Shown one piece after another: positions 25,017-33,302 of a DNA stretch of 60,476 bases. The stretch spans positions 80,148 to 140,623 of the IMG/VR virus record IMGVR_UViG_3300005095_000172; one strand, written 5' to 3'. A program made the position numbers and the translations under genes. Origin of the DNA: a virus. Position 1 is the first letter of the stretch; the number at the start of each line of letters is the position of its first letter. The notes under the pieces are model-generated. The model was not told the origin of the DNA, searched no databases, and saw only the letters and a list, made by a program, of their open reading frames with translations.

Positions 25017-25239
25017 CTAATCTCCTGTATTTTATCTTTATGTAAAGATTTTTGAAGAACGGTGACAAATACTTATCCCAAACCCTGTCGAAATAATAAT
25101 AGTAAGCAGTAGCTATCATCATATCAATTAAAGAAATAGAAATTGCTTCTGAAATATCTCCTAAAACCACATAAGAAACTATCAGTAACAACAAAACTCT
25201 GAAAATCCTATAAATAATAGACTTAATTACTAACATCAA
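24988..25239 (-). CDS. DUF2061 small membrane protein
   Basis: 83 residues with two hydrophobic segments and the DUF2061 pattern (K..IYRIFRVLLLLIVSYVVLG ... FDRVWDKY). DUF2061 genes are often found with APS kinase/sulfate-assimilation genes, and an APS-kinase-like gene lies in the same operon. Ser-rich tail. Confidence 0.75.
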   Translation of the reverse strand: MMLVIKSIIYRIFRVLLLLIVSYVVLGDISEAISISLIDMMIATAYYYYFDRVWDKYLSPFFKNLYIKIKYRRLDEDSSSSSK

Positions 25240-25922
25240 TAACCAAACTTCCCAATAAAATCTTTTTCTGTATCTAAAACTAATTCTTTCATTCTATCAG
25301 TATATAATGTTTCTGAACTTTCTCTTCCTGTCTTGTTCCTGTGTTTTAAAGGCAATTCTCCAAATTCTTTAAACATCCCTTCTTCAAACTCGTCTTCTAG
25401 GCGATACACAACGTCGCATTCATACAAACCAACCTTATCATTGAACCATTGATATAAACTTTTGTTCTCAAAATACTCAGGAGTTAGAGATTCTATGTCA
25501 TCAAAATAACTAACCCACCAACACTGGTAATTGTTGGTGACCTCTTTAATTACTCTTTCCTTAAAAAGATCAAGAGTCTTCTTATCTCTAAATGCATCAG
25601 TGATATTCAACATCCTCATTAGCGTATCTTCGAAATTCAATTTATAACCATCACTTAAAGCGTCAGAAAACGGTTCTAATTTTTGTTTTGAAGAAATGAA
25701 CTTCTTCTTATCAAAGAAATACCTAGAAGCATACCAATCGATTGGATTTCTGGTAAAAGAAACCTTTCTAAATTCTTTATATTTTTCTGGTAAAGAAGAA
25801 AAATTACAATGTTGACAAGAGTATCTAACTCCAAATTTCTTTATCGCTGGCCAACGAACGCTACTTCCTCCAGTCTTTGGGACGTGGATTATCACGGTAT
25901 CTAAATCTCTCAAAACTGTCAT
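25236..25922 (-). CDS. Sulfotransferase
   Basis: 228 residues. IIHVPKTGGSSV near 11 is the 5'-phosphosulfate (PAPS) loop and SFTRNPIDWYASRY near 55 the 3'-phosphate motif. Transfers sulfate from PAPS to an acceptor, probably a glycan. One of three in this window, with the PAPS-forming enzyme at 27882. Confidence 0.88.
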   Translation of the reverse strand: MTVLRDLDTVIIHVPKTGGSSVRWPAIKKFGVRYSCQHCNFSSLPEKYKEFRKVSFTRNPIDWYASRYFFDKKKFISSKQKLEPFSDALSDGYKLNFEDTLMRMLNITDAFRDKKTLDLFKERVIKEVTNNYQCWWVSYFDDIESLTPEYFENKSLYQWFNDKVGLYECDVVYRLEDEFEEGMFKEFGELPLKHRNKTGRESSETLYTDRMKELVLDTEKDFIGKFGY

Positions 25923-26653
25923 TTCTCGAACCTACTCTTTTCTTTAAATTCATTACTAAGGAATTCTTCAATGAACTGATTCTTAATAGAACCATTTTCG
26001 TTGTGATTAAAAATTTGTTCACCAGAATATTCTTTACAATTTTCTCTCCAACAACCATATCTGAACCCAGTAGCACTCTTCCCACTTTCTCCAATGAAGT
26101 TGAAGTATATGTTTTCAAATAACACACTTGGGTAAGATATAGGTGCTAAGTCTATGAATTTTTGTATTTCTTTTATATTCCCTGTTTTATAGAAGTGTGG
26201 ACAGTGAGAAACAAAATTCTTCTTATGTTGTTTCCCTAAATCCTTTAAAACATAATAAGAGTTTCTTAATTGAGCCTTGAAGGATTTAGGTTGTTTCGGG
26301 ACTCTGAAATCAAAATCCAAATCTTGTATTCTTCTTGGGATTTTTAAATCTTGAAGAGAAGTTTCTTTCATAAGATATATATCATCATTGAAAACTATAA
26401 ATTCTTCGAAAAACTCTGAAGCCTTAAGTATCTTTTGATTAATTTTAGATTGTCGTTGGCAATCTAAATGGTCATTGTCAAACAACACGCAAGTCACCTT
26501 TGTTGTGTCAATCCAATCAGGTATTTCTCCTATAATTGTTACATCGAAATCTTCTTTGAAATTCTTTTCTAAAGAACGAAGAGAATATTTCAATTCCCAA
26601 CCAAATCTTTTATCTTGCGGTATCTTATATGGATAAACTATGTGAACCATCAA
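25919..26653 (-). CDS. Stealth/capsule-type glycosyl(phospho)transferase-like
   Basis: 244 residues. FGWELKYSLRSLEKNF near 17, VTIIGEIPDWI and IVFNDDIYLM near 87 resemble the Stealth CR2 region of hexose-1-phosphate transferases. Ends ATGA-overlapped with its neighbours. Exact substrate unknown; could equally be a GT-A enzyme. Confidence 0.55.
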   Translation of the reverse strand: MMVHIVYPYKIPQDKRFGWELKYSLRSLEKNFKEDFDVTIIGEIPDWIDTTKVTCVLFDNDHLDCQRQSKINQKILKASEFFEEFIVFNDDIYLMKETSLQDLKIPRRIQDLDFDFRVPKQPKSFKAQLRNSYYVLKDLGKQHKKNFVSHCPHFYKTGNIKEIQKFIDLAPISYPSVLFENIYFNFIGESGKSATGFRYGCWRENCKEYSGEQIFNHNENGSIKNQFIEEFLSNEFKEKSRFEK

Positions 26654-27234
26654 ATAATCCTAGTTATCAATTCTTCATATTCTTTAGAAATTTCTATTAT
26701 AGATTCAGGTCGTTCTAGGAATTTTACCGTTTCTTCAGCAACTTCTTCTGGAGTTAAAAGATTTTCTTCTGTTTTAGGAGACCTTTCATAGTTACTCCAT
26801 CTCAACTTAGTATCAGTTCTATGGTTTCTTATCAACTTGACCTTAATGTCAGGATTTTCAACCTTTAAAGTCCCAACGAATATTTCTAGTGCTGTCTTTG
26901 AGGCACCATAGACTGAATATCCTTCTCTGAAATCATATACAGTAGAACTTGAAAAGAAAATAATTCTCGCATCTGGGAAGTACTTAATACAAAAGTTAGC
27001 TATTAAAATTGGGAAAATGAAATTAGAATTTACAGTTTTAAGGATAGTTTCGTCATTAAATTCACCGACATTTTCCTTTCTCAGAAATCCAGCAGTTATG
27101 AATATGTTTTCAATCTTATCAAAAGAAAGTAATTTATCCTTCACTACATCTATGTCTTTTTCATTTATAACCTCTCCACATATGAGATTTCTTATTGCGT
27201 TCCCAATTTCACCGCCACCGATTATCACATTCAT
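26650..27234 (-). CDS. Short-chain dehydrogenase/reductase
   Basis: 194 residues. A shortened N-terminal nucleotide loop (IIGGGEIGNAI), NAG-like ITAGF near 50, catalytic Ser in FFSSSTVYD and YGASKTAL (YxxxK) near 110. Compact for the family. Probably modifies a nucleotide sugar for the neighbouring glycosyltransferases. Confidence 0.8.
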   Translation of the reverse strand: MNVIIGGGEIGNAIRNLICGEVINEKDIDVVKDKLLSFDKIENIFITAGFLRKENVGEFNDETILKTVNSNFIFPILIANFCIKYFPDARIIFFSSSTVYDFREGYSVYGASKTALEIFVGTLKVENPDIKVKLIRNHRTDTKLRWSNYERSPKTEENLLTPEEVAEETVKFLERPESIIEISKEYEELITRII

Positions 27235-27879
27235 TCAATACCCCATTTTTTCAAAAAGTATTCTGTCTTTTTCTAAAATCTTTTCTTTCTGTTCCTCGGT
27301 AATAGTATTGTCATTATCAGAAACATTCACTCTTGGTAATTTCTTCAATTTCAATATATCAAGAACTTTATCCATTTCAGTTTCCATTTTAAACATCTCA
27401 CATTCAGATATACCCAATAAATTAAAATAGTGTTGATACATAGTATCACCAAATTCAATATTACTAGCATCTGGGTAATAGTTTGCTAACATTCTATTTC
27501 CACTTTTAGTCAAAATTCTTTTGAATGGTTTGAAGTACTTTGGTTTCCTCATTATTTCACCGAAATTCAAAGCTCTATCAAGAAACTCGTCAAATGAACA
27601 CACTTTATTGTCTATCCAACCAGCGATTACTTGTTCTTCATATACGATCTTTTTATCAGTGGAATTTAAAAAATGATAAAAACTCTTATACCAAGTCAAA
27701 GGGTCTCTAACAAGAGCTATTTTTCTAAAATCCTTAGCATAAGAAGGGACAGACTCTAAAGTTTGATGAAGAACAGAATATCTCAAATCATTTCTTCGTT
27801 GGTTTTGAAGAGCTGTCCTAATAGATGTACCAGCACATTTCTGGAGGTGTATGAAAACTGTCTCGTCTATGATAAACAT
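27235..27879 (-). CDS. Sulfotransferase
   Basis: 214 residues. FIHLQKCAGTSI near 9 (PAPS 5' loop) and ALVRDPLTWYKSFY near 57 (3' motif). Related in layout to the proteins at 25236 and 35665 but diverged, suggesting different acceptors. Confidence 0.88.
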   Translation of the reverse strand: MFIIDETVFIHLQKCAGTSIRTALQNQRRNDLRYSVLHQTLESVPSYAKDFRKIALVRDPLTWYKSFYHFLNSTDKKIVYEEQVIAGWIDNKVCSFDEFLDRALNFGEIMRKPKYFKPFKRILTKSGNRMLANYYPDASNIEFGDTMYQHYFNLLGISECEMFKMETEMDKVLDILKLKKLPRVNVSDNDNTITEEQKEKILEKDRILFEKMGY

Positions 27880-27881
27880 AT

Positions 27882-28709
27882 TTACCCCAAACTTTCCTGA
27901 ATTAAAGAAGCAACGTCTTCATCTACATTATTCACTACAGTTTCTCCTTTCTTCACTGAATTCCTAATCTCAGTTCCAGAAACATCACCATATCTAGGAA
28001 CAAAATGGAGTTTACATCTTGAATCTTTGAACTTTTCTATCACTACTGGATTTCCCTGAACATAAATATCGAATTGATTAGCAAATTCTGTCCAATCTTC
28101 ATCTATTTTTGGTGTCTTGATAGTCTTATAACCACGAGATTCTAGTAATTTGATATTCTTATCTAAATCAATGATATCTCCTTCATCCACTCTAAGCCCT
28201 ACGGTAATGTTTGGTGAAATTCTTTTGGCTTCCTCTAAAACAACTTTATGTCCTTTATGGAATCCCTGAAATCTAGCTGGTACTAAGACCTTTGGGAAAA
28301 ACTCATCATAAAAACTTTCAGGTGAAAATTCTTGTAGACAAACTTTTTTATCTACTCCAGAATAATCAGGGGAGAAATTCTTATTATATCCCATATCATC
28401 CTTTGGATTTTCTCCAAAATTCTCTACTAATACCTCTATGTCGTTCTCGTTTAAGTATTGGTCTCTAATTTCCTTTATCGGTGCTTGCATAGACACAAAC
28501 ACTGTGAAACCAAGATCAGCCAATCTACGTGCTCTAGAGTACCCTAAATGCATATTCTGTTCCCTACCAGAAACTCCAATGTCCATATTTTCGGTTTCAG
28601 CCCTTAACTCATCACCGTCAATGACAAAACTGTCCTTAACGAACTTCTCCATTTCTTTAGCAATAGTAGTCTTACCTGCTCCTGCTTTACCTAATAACGC
28701 TACAATCAT
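27882..28709 (-). CDS. APS kinase / nucleotidyltransferase fusion (PAPS-synthase-like)
   Basis: 275 residues. Residues 1-140 form a CysC-like kinase: GKAGAGKTT, DGDELR, then FVSMQAP and NFSPDYSGVD. Residues about 150-275 are an HIGH-type nucleotidyltransferase: VPARFQGFHKGH and SGTEIRNS near 245. ATP sulfurylase is also a nucleotidyltransferase, so the pair could make PAPS from sulfate and ATP for the sulfotransferases. Alternatively the second domain is a cytidylyl- or adenylyltransferase with another substrate. The fold assignments are clear; the coupled function is inference from context. Confidence 0.8.
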   Translation of the reverse strand: MIVALLGKAGAGKTTIAKEMEKFVKDSFVIDGDELRAETENMDIGVSGREQNMHLGYSRARRLADLGFTVFVSMQAPIKEIRDQYLNENDIEVLVENFGENPKDDMGYNKNFSPDYSGVDKKVCLQEFSPESFYDEFFPKVLVPARFQGFHKGHKVVLEEAKRISPNITVGLRVDEGDIIDLDKNIKLLESRGYKTIKTPKIDEDWTEFANQFDIYVQGNPVVIEKFKDSRCKLHFVPRYGDVSGTEIRNSVKKGETVVNNVDEDVASLIQESLG

Positions 28710-29400
28710 CGATTTCTCCTGGTTTTGGTGTATTTAATCGCTTTATGAAAGTGGTGATTTCTTTCATTTCTTGGTCTTTTATCTTAGAATCTTTCATTAG
28801 AAATGATACGCCACATCTATAATAATTCGCCACGATCATTTCTGTGTTTTTGGATTTCCCACTTAAGTGTAGACAAATAGTGAGCTTCTTATCTGCGAGG
28901 AGTTTCATACTTTCATCGAACCTAAACTGTTTAAATACCGATTTATGAATAAAAGAAGTTTGTTGAGAGATAAAGAAACCAGCTTCAGAAAGAAATTTAT
29001 TTTCTTTCCTATGAGGAAATACCTTTCCAGTACGATTTAATTCACAATCATAATTCATTTTCACCCCATAATAGAGTTGAAATCCTGAATTTCTTACTAT
29101 GAAAGAGTGGATTTTCTGAAGAACATTCTCATCAAAAAACCAATCATTAGCATTTAAGAAAATATAGTAATCACCAGAAGCATTTTCAATACCAATATTC
29201 ATAGCATTAAAAATACCCTTTGGTTTAGAAGATATATAGGAGAGACCAAAATCATTGATAATTTCTTTGGTGCCATCAATTGAACCACCGTCGACTATAA
29301 TGTGTTCGTAATTCTTATAAGTTTGGGAAGAAACGCTCTTTATGTTTCTCCCTATATGGTCTCTCTCATTTAAACAAACAGTGATGATAGAGAATTTCAT
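28687..29400 (-). CDS. Glycosyltransferase family 2
   Basis: 237 residues. FSIITVCLNERDHIGRNIKSV start, IIVDGGSIDGTKE near 37, and an LNANDWF (DxD-like, NAND) near 80. Classic GT2. Overlaps the APS kinase gene by 23 nt. Confidence 0.88.
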   Translation of the reverse strand: MKFSIITVCLNERDHIGRNIKSVSSQTYKNYEHIIVDGGSIDGTKEIINDFGLSYISSKPKGIFNAMNIGIENASGDYYIFLNANDWFFDENVLQKIHSFIVRNSGFQLYYGVKMNYDCELNRTGKVFPHRKENKFLSEAGFFISQQTSFIHKSVFKQFRFDESMKLLADKKLTICLHLSGKSKNTEMIVANYYRCGVSFLMKDSKIKDQEMKEITTFIKRLNTPKPGEIDDCSVIR

Positions 29401-29403
29401 TGA

Positions 29404-29865
29404 TTATCTCTTCAGAAGATGATCGGCAACGTGTGAAGCAGCCCAAGCATCAGGCTTAACAATTGGAGTAATGCCATTTACTCCCTTTATGTAACCAACG
29501 GCTTGAGAAAGTGCTACTGAAGAACCATGGATGATATTTGGGTTGATGTCTAAGTGAACCTCGAAATATCTTCCTTCTAAGTCTGGTGCTAATTCAGTCA
29601 CTAATTGAGAAACTTTGAATACCTCGTTCATCATTCTTAATGCTGGTCTACTTGGGTCTTTATCGAAGTCTCTTTCATAAGAAACTTCTCCAAAAATTCT
29701 ATTTTTATCCTTTTCATAGACTACGATAGCAACAACAAACCTAGCGTGCCATTCACCGTGTTTCTTAAACTTAGTAGAATCACATCCAAAGTATATCTTA
29801 GCATTTGGATTTTCTTTTATGTAGTTCCGAACTTCATTTAAATCAATTTCTTTCATTGTTTTCAT
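29404..29865 (-). CDS. YkuK-like RNase H-fold protein (DUF458)
   Basis: 153 residues. YFGCDSTKFKKHGEWHARFVVAI near 25, a YERDFD segment, and VHLDINPNIIHGSS near 105 match the DUF458/YkuK predicted RNase H-fold family, with Asp residues in the catalytic positions. Found in many phages; substrate unknown. Confidence 0.75.
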   Translation of the reverse strand: MKTMKEIDLNEVRNYIKENPNAKIYFGCDSTKFKKHGEWHARFVVAIVVYEKDKNRIFGEVSYERDFDKDPSRPALRMMNEVFKVSQLVTELAPDLEGRYFEVHLDINPNIIHGSSVALSQAVGYIKGVNGITPIVKPDAWAASHVADHLLKR

Positions 29866-29875
29866 TTTCTTTCTC

Positions 29876-30643
29876 TTAAATTTTTATATTACTCAAGGAC
29901 TTAATTCCTAAAACTCCTAAATATGGAATATTATGTTTCTCACAAAACTTCTTAACCTTTACATTTTCTACTTCAAGTGAATTCACACCTATGATCTTAA
30001 ACTTAGTCAAGACAACTTCGTTATACTTCATCTCTGCTGCGTTATCTAGATATTTCTGGAATTCCTTATAACCACCTGAATCTAACCATTTTTCTATAAG
30101 TTTCAGGTACATCTTATAAATCCCACTCTCGTCACCAATAGATTCCAGTTTTTCTAAAACTATTTCACTCGGTTGAAGATTAGCGTCGAAATTAATCCCG
30201 TATTCTCTGAAAATCCTGGTTAATATCCCGTCTATCATAAATGTTAGTTTATATTTAGTGGACCTTTCTTCAATATTGTGATTTATCCACCTCATTCCTT
30301 TCCTATCAACAGTAGTCCAGATATCTGACTTACCTCTTATCACTTCTGTTCCTTCTAAAGAAACAAGACAGTCTGGTTGTGATGGCAATCTCATCAATTC
30401 TGGCCCACCAACAGTAAATGTTGAAAGTTGTTTTTTCGTATTTTGTATCTTATACAAACCGTCAAGGTGTTTAGAATTTGTTAGGTGAAAAGCCTTTTCT
30501 CCATCATATGCATACCCAAGTCTCTTCATCATACCTAATTCTAAAGGAATACATCTATTTGATATAAGCTCAAGATAAGTCCTATCATTCTTAGCTATTG
30601 GACTAAGTTCTTCTTGGACTTTCTTTAATACTTCCCTAATCAT
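29876..30643 (-). CDS. Phage protein with M[IL]RE tag
   Basis: 255 residues starting MIREVLKKVQEELSP, the shared N-terminal tag with a V-x-E site. The body (AFHLTNSKHLDGLYKIQNTK, LSTFTVGGPELM, DIWTTVDRKGMRW) looks like a conserved phage family but I cannot name it. Start overlaps the stop of the small membrane ORF. Confidence 0.7.
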   Translation of the reverse strand: MIREVLKKVQEELSPIAKNDRTYLELISNRCIPLELGMMKRLGYAYDGEKAFHLTNSKHLDGLYKIQNTKKQLSTFTVGGPELMRLPSQPDCLVSLEGTEVIRGKSDIWTTVDRKGMRWINHNIEERSTKYKLTFMIDGILTRIFREYGINFDANLQPSEIVLEKLESIGDESGIYKMYLKLIEKWLDSGGYKEFQKYLDNAAEMKYNEVVLTKFKIIGVNSLEVENVKVKKFCEKHNIPYLGVLGIKSLSNIKI

Positions 30644-30752
30644 TCTTCTTTTCTTTTATAAAATTCAAAACCATTTCTCTTACCTTAGAGACCACATTCG
30701 GGAAATAGTAACCAAACCCAGTACCTAAAGCAAACCAAAGTAAACTATTCAT
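30636..30752 (-). CDS. Small membrane protein
   Basis: 38 residues: NSLLWFALGTGFGYYFPNVV then a basic helix. AAGGAG ribosome site; its stop overlaps the next start (ATGATTAG). Confidence 0.55.
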   Translation of the reverse strand: MNSLLWFALGTGFGYYFPNVVSKVREMVLNFIKEKKND

Positions 30753-30772
30753 GAAAACTCCTTTTTCTGTAT

Positions 30773-31657
30773 TTAACCACATTCAAAGGTGTCTTTCATG
30801 TCTAAGAATTCTTCAATCCTCCGTTTCCCAACATTTTCAGGTAATCCTGGTTCTTTCATCTTTTTATGAAAGACTTCAAACCACTTATCAGTAAGCTTCA
30901 CACACTTTCTATGTTTATATTTCTTCTTAGGGAAATAGAATAAATTTTCTGTTTCTCCATAAAAATCAGAAAAGACGCTTACTGTTCTGGAAAATGTTCC
31001 TATCGTTACTAAAAGGTTCTTTGATTTAGCCAAATAGACCAAATCTTCTTCTGGGTGATTCCCTACTACAAACTCGCAATCAAATTTTTGATGCAATTTC
31101 ATTATCACTGAGAAATCTCTATCCATAGCTCTTAGATATTCTCTAAGCTTAGTCTTATCCTTCTTACCCATCCTATATTGTAAACCAGGATAATGGAACC
31201 CAGTAACGAATTTCACCTTAGAAATCCCTAAATCACTCAAAATCCGTTCTATCTTTTCTATGAGTTCATCAACCCTATTAGAAACTTCTGGTCTATCAGT
31301 AATTCTGAGGTGAACGACTAATTCATCTCTACTCCCACCTTCTATATCAGGGTGTTCTCTATTCATTATATCAAAGAATAATCTATGGTGTTGACAACAA
31401 CCCATTTCAATACTCTTCTCTAAATATTCTACGCCATTTTTACTATAATCGGTTTTCAACTTAATCCAACGTGCGACCATTTCTGGATTAAAGCACATCA
31501 ACCAATTTCCAAGGCGGTAATCGCCCTCTTCTTTTTGAGTAGCATTCATTATATTCCAATCTAAGACAAATGGAATAGCTTCCGTTTTCTTTTTTATCAT
31601 TTCAACGATTGGAAATCTTTTAAGTTTTTCATTATACAGGAATTCTTTAAACGTCAT
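30773..31657 (-). CDS. Glycosyltransferase-like (fucosyltransferase-like fold)
   Basis: 294 residues. LVVHLRITDR near 117, FVTGFHYPG and VTIGTFSRTVSVFS near 230 recall the donor-binding region of GT11/GT23-like enzymes (HxR...D, then S.FS). Starts MTFKEFL, reminiscent of T4 capsid-targeting peptides. Own promoter at 31703. Function tentative. Confidence 0.45.
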   Translation of the reverse strand: MTFKEFLYNEKLKRFPIVEMIKKKTEAIPFVLDWNIMNATQKEEGDYRLGNWLMCFNPEMVARWIKLKTDYSKNGVEYLEKSIEMGCCQHHRLFFDIMNREHPDIEGGSRDELVVHLRITDRPEVSNRVDELIEKIERILSDLGISKVKFVTGFHYPGLQYRMGKKDKTKLREYLRAMDRDFSVIMKLHQKFDCEFVVGNHPEEDLVYLAKSKNLLVTIGTFSRTVSVFSDFYGETENLFYFPKKKYKHRKCVKLTDKWFEVFHKKMKEPGLPENVGKRRIEEFLDMKDTFECG

Positions 31658-31702
31658 TTTATTCTAAATGTGGTTAAACGCCACCCTTTCATTATTTATA
31701 AA

Positions 31703-31725
31703 ATTATATTCACAATTCCTTAATT
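31703..31725 (-). promoter_or_regulatory. TTAAG-N10-TATAAT promoter
   Basis: TATAAT 31703-31708, TTAAG box 10 nt upstream, 46 nt before the 294-residue gene. Confidence 0.6.
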
Positions 31726-31730
31726 GAAAC

Positions 31731-31847
31731 TTAACTTACAATCTTTATCTCAGCATCAATCCCGAAATAGACAATCCTGAAATCTCTATTTTCTTTTAGA
31801 CCCTTAGATTTTAGTTCTTCAACTTTCCTTTTTTGTTCTTTTGACAT
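31731..31847 (-). CDS. Small hypothetical protein
   Basis: 38 residues (SKEQKRKVEELKSKG ... IDAEIKIVS). ATG at 31847 with GGAG 8 nt upstream. Helix then beta. Confidence 0.5.
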   Translation of the reverse strand: MSKEQKRKVEELKSKGLKENRDFRIVYFGIDAEIKIVS

Positions 31848-31893
31848 AATCATTTCTCCTTCTTTAAAAATCTAAAATGGTTATTTCAAAAAA

Positions 31894-31986
31894 TCAAGAC
31901 GTGAAATAACTCCAAGCCAGAATAGAAATTGTGAAATAACCAACCATACCTATGAAACCAAGTGCTATAAATAAAGCATCTTTCAT
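31894..31986 (-). CDS. Small membrane peptide
   Basis: 30 residues, one transmembrane segment (ALFIALGFIGMVGYFTISIL). AGGA 6 nt before the ATG. Confidence 0.45.
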   Translation of the reverse strand: MKDALFIALGFIGMVGYFTISILAWSYFTS

Positions 31987-32006
31987 AATAATTCCTGTTT
32001 TAATTT

Positions 32007-32080
32007 TGGAGCTCGAACTCGGATTTGAACCGAGGATCACGATTTTGCAGACCGTTGCCTTTCCACTTGGCTATTCGAGC
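32007..32080 (-). tRNA. tRNA-Cys(GCA)
   Basis: Acceptor GCTCGAA/TTCGAGC, loop CTGCAAA, canonical T-loop TTCAAAT, discriminator U and encoded CCA. Confidence 0.92.
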
Positions 32081-32112
32081 AAAAAGAAACGGAGACATAG
32101 GGTGGTGTCTCC
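32081..32112 (-). terminator. Intrinsic terminator
   Basis: 7-bp GGAGACA/TGTCTCC stem with U-rich tail in the minus direction. Confidence 0.7.
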
Positions 32113-32235
32113 TAGCATTTAGTTCGTCTAAGGCTTCCTATCCTTAGTCATCTTTGGACGGTTGCTTTCCGCCACGTACACCGATCTTTAGGTGTCGGAT
32201 AGACCCTGTATCGCCCCTAATCGATGACTAACTCT
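32081..32235 (-). ncRNA. Small structured RNA with intrinsic terminator
   Basis: A TTAGTCATC/GATGACTAA stem closes a domain with ACACC/GGTGT and CGG/CCG hairpins; downstream a GGAGACA/TGTCTCC hairpin (32091-32112) is followed by GTTTCTTTTT, a real U-tract terminator. About 150 nt between tRNA-Cys and tRNA-His. Class unknown. Confidence 0.6.
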
Positions 32236-32373
32236 TGTTCTTATTTCTTAACCGCACAGATCAAGTTTCTCCTCCATAAAGAGCCAAGCGGTTCAATCTT
32301 TTGATTTTGATTGTTCTTAAAGATTGATAAAAAGAACAATAATGAAAACTCTTAAAATTCTCATTATTATTCT

Positions 32374-32450
32374 TGGGGTGATAGACGGGGAACGATCCCG
32401 CAACCTTCGGTGCCACAAACCGACACTCTACCAATTGAGCTACTATCACC
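32374..32450 (-). tRNA. tRNA-His(GUG)
   Basis: Extra 5' G (G-1) opposite C73, as histidine tRNAs require; loop TTGTGGC. T-loop is ATCGTTC: A54/U58 variant. CCA encoded. Confidence 0.92.
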
Positions 32451-32461
32451 ATAAATTTCAA

Positions 32462-32525
32462 GAACAACTCATATTTTAGTTAAAACTCGTTGAAATTTAT
32501 ATTTTAACTAAAATATGAGTTGTTC
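32462..32525. repeat. Long perfect inverted repeat
   Basis: About 25-bp arms (AAGAACAACTCATATTTTAG... and complement) around a 16-nt loop, just 5' of tRNA-His. It includes the end of the 34-residue ORF. Could be an RNase III-type processing hairpin for the tRNA transcript. Confidence 0.8.
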
Positions 32526-32608
32526 TTGTGCTTGACTTTCCTCTTATAAACTTTACCGTTCTTATAAGAACACTTAGCGTTGGTGTTTCCTGGTTTTCTA
32601 ATTCTCAT
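32504..32608 (-). CDS. Small basic peptide
   Basis: 34 residues, Lys/Arg/Asn-rich (RIRKPGNTNAKCSYKNGKVY...). GGAG 6 nt before ATG. Its last codons lie in the inverted repeat. Confidence 0.4.
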   Translation of the reverse strand: MRIRKPGNTNAKCSYKNGKVYKRKVKHKNNSYFS

Positions 32609-32642
32609 TTAACACTCCAATCGAAAGTCACAAAGAGATTAC

Positions 32643-32756
32643 TTAGTAAGGAAAATCTCCCAGTAACTTAGCAAACATTTTCTTTTTTAGGTCAGAATCA
32701 GCCAAAACATACAATTCTAACAACTCTCGTTTAGACAATTTACTTAAAACTTCCAT
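32643..32756 (-). CDS. Small hypothetical peptide
   Basis: 37 residues (EVLSKLSKRELLELYVLADSD ...), helical. An AGGAG lies about 12 nt upstream, a little far. Possible. Confidence 0.35.
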   Translation of the reverse strand: MEVLSKLSKRELLELYVLADSDLKKKMFAKLLGDFPY

Positions 32757-32788
32757 TAATGTCCCATTCTCCTGTCCTTAAAATGATT

Positions 32789-32858
32789 TGGTACTCCGTG
32801 AGGGTAACGATCCCACATCTTGAGTTTCGAAGACTCAATAGCGTCCTTCGCACAGAGC
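32789..32858 (-). tRNA. tRNA-Arg(UCG)
   Basis: Acceptor GCTCTGT/ACGGAGT, very short D-arm (GCG/CGC), loop CTTCGAA, T-loop ATCGTTA (A54/U58), ACCA end. Only 70 nt. Confidence 0.85.
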
Positions 32859-32863
32859 AAATT

Positions 32864-32938
32864 TGGCAGGGTATGGAGGTTACGATCCCCCGACAATGGG
32901 TTTGGAGCCCATTATTTTACCGATTAAACTAATACCCT
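32864..32938 (-). tRNA. tRNA-Trp(CCA)
   Basis: Acceptor AGGGTAT/ATACCCT, G73, loop CTCCAAA, T-loop ATCGTAA (A54/U58), CCA encoded. Confidence 0.92.
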
Positions 32939-32941
32939 ATT

Positions 32942-33028
32942 TGGTGCCGACGGGGAGACTTGAACTCCCACGCATATTTCAGCACTGGTTTCTAAGACCA
33001 GCGTGTCTACCAGTTCCACCACGTCGGC
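32942..33028 (-). tRNA. tRNA-Leu(UAG)
   Basis: Class II. Acceptor GCCGACG/CGTCGGC, loop CTTAGAA, T-loop TTCAAGT (canonical), CCA encoded. Confidence 0.93.
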
Positions 33029-33034
33029 AAATTA

Positions 33035-33120
33035 TGGAGGACAGCATCGGTCCCGACCCGAATGCTTTTACACACGATCACCTTAGCAGGGTGTCCCAGA
33101 CCCCGTCTGGTTTACTGTCC
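33035..33120 (-). tRNA. tRNA-Ser(GCU)
   Basis: Class II. Acceptor GGACAG/CTGTCC, loop CTGCTAA. T-loop GTCGGGA: G54/G58 variant. UCCA end. Confidence 0.85.
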
Positions 33121-33122
33121 TT

Positions 33123-33198
33123 TGGTCGGTCTAAGTGGGCTCGAACCACTGACTTCCATCTTGTAAGGATGACACTCTACCAACTGAGTTATAGACCG
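33123..33198 (-). tRNA. tRNA-Val(UAC)
   Basis: Acceptor CGGTCTA/TAGACCG, loop CTTACAA, canonical T-loop TTCGAGC, CCA encoded. Confidence 0.93.
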
Positions 33199-33200
33199 AA

Positions 33201-33275
33201 TGGATGAGGTAGAGGGTTACGATCCCCCGATACGAGAGTCAAAGTCTCGTGTGTTGCCGATTACACTATACCTCA
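33201..33275 (-). tRNA. tRNA-Gln(UUG)
   Basis: Acceptor TGAGGTA/TACCTCA, loop CTTTGAC, T-loop ATCGTAA (A54/U58), CCA encoded. Confidence 0.92.
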
Positions 33276-33302
33276 AAAATGAAGTGAAGTTTGAACTTCT
33301 TT

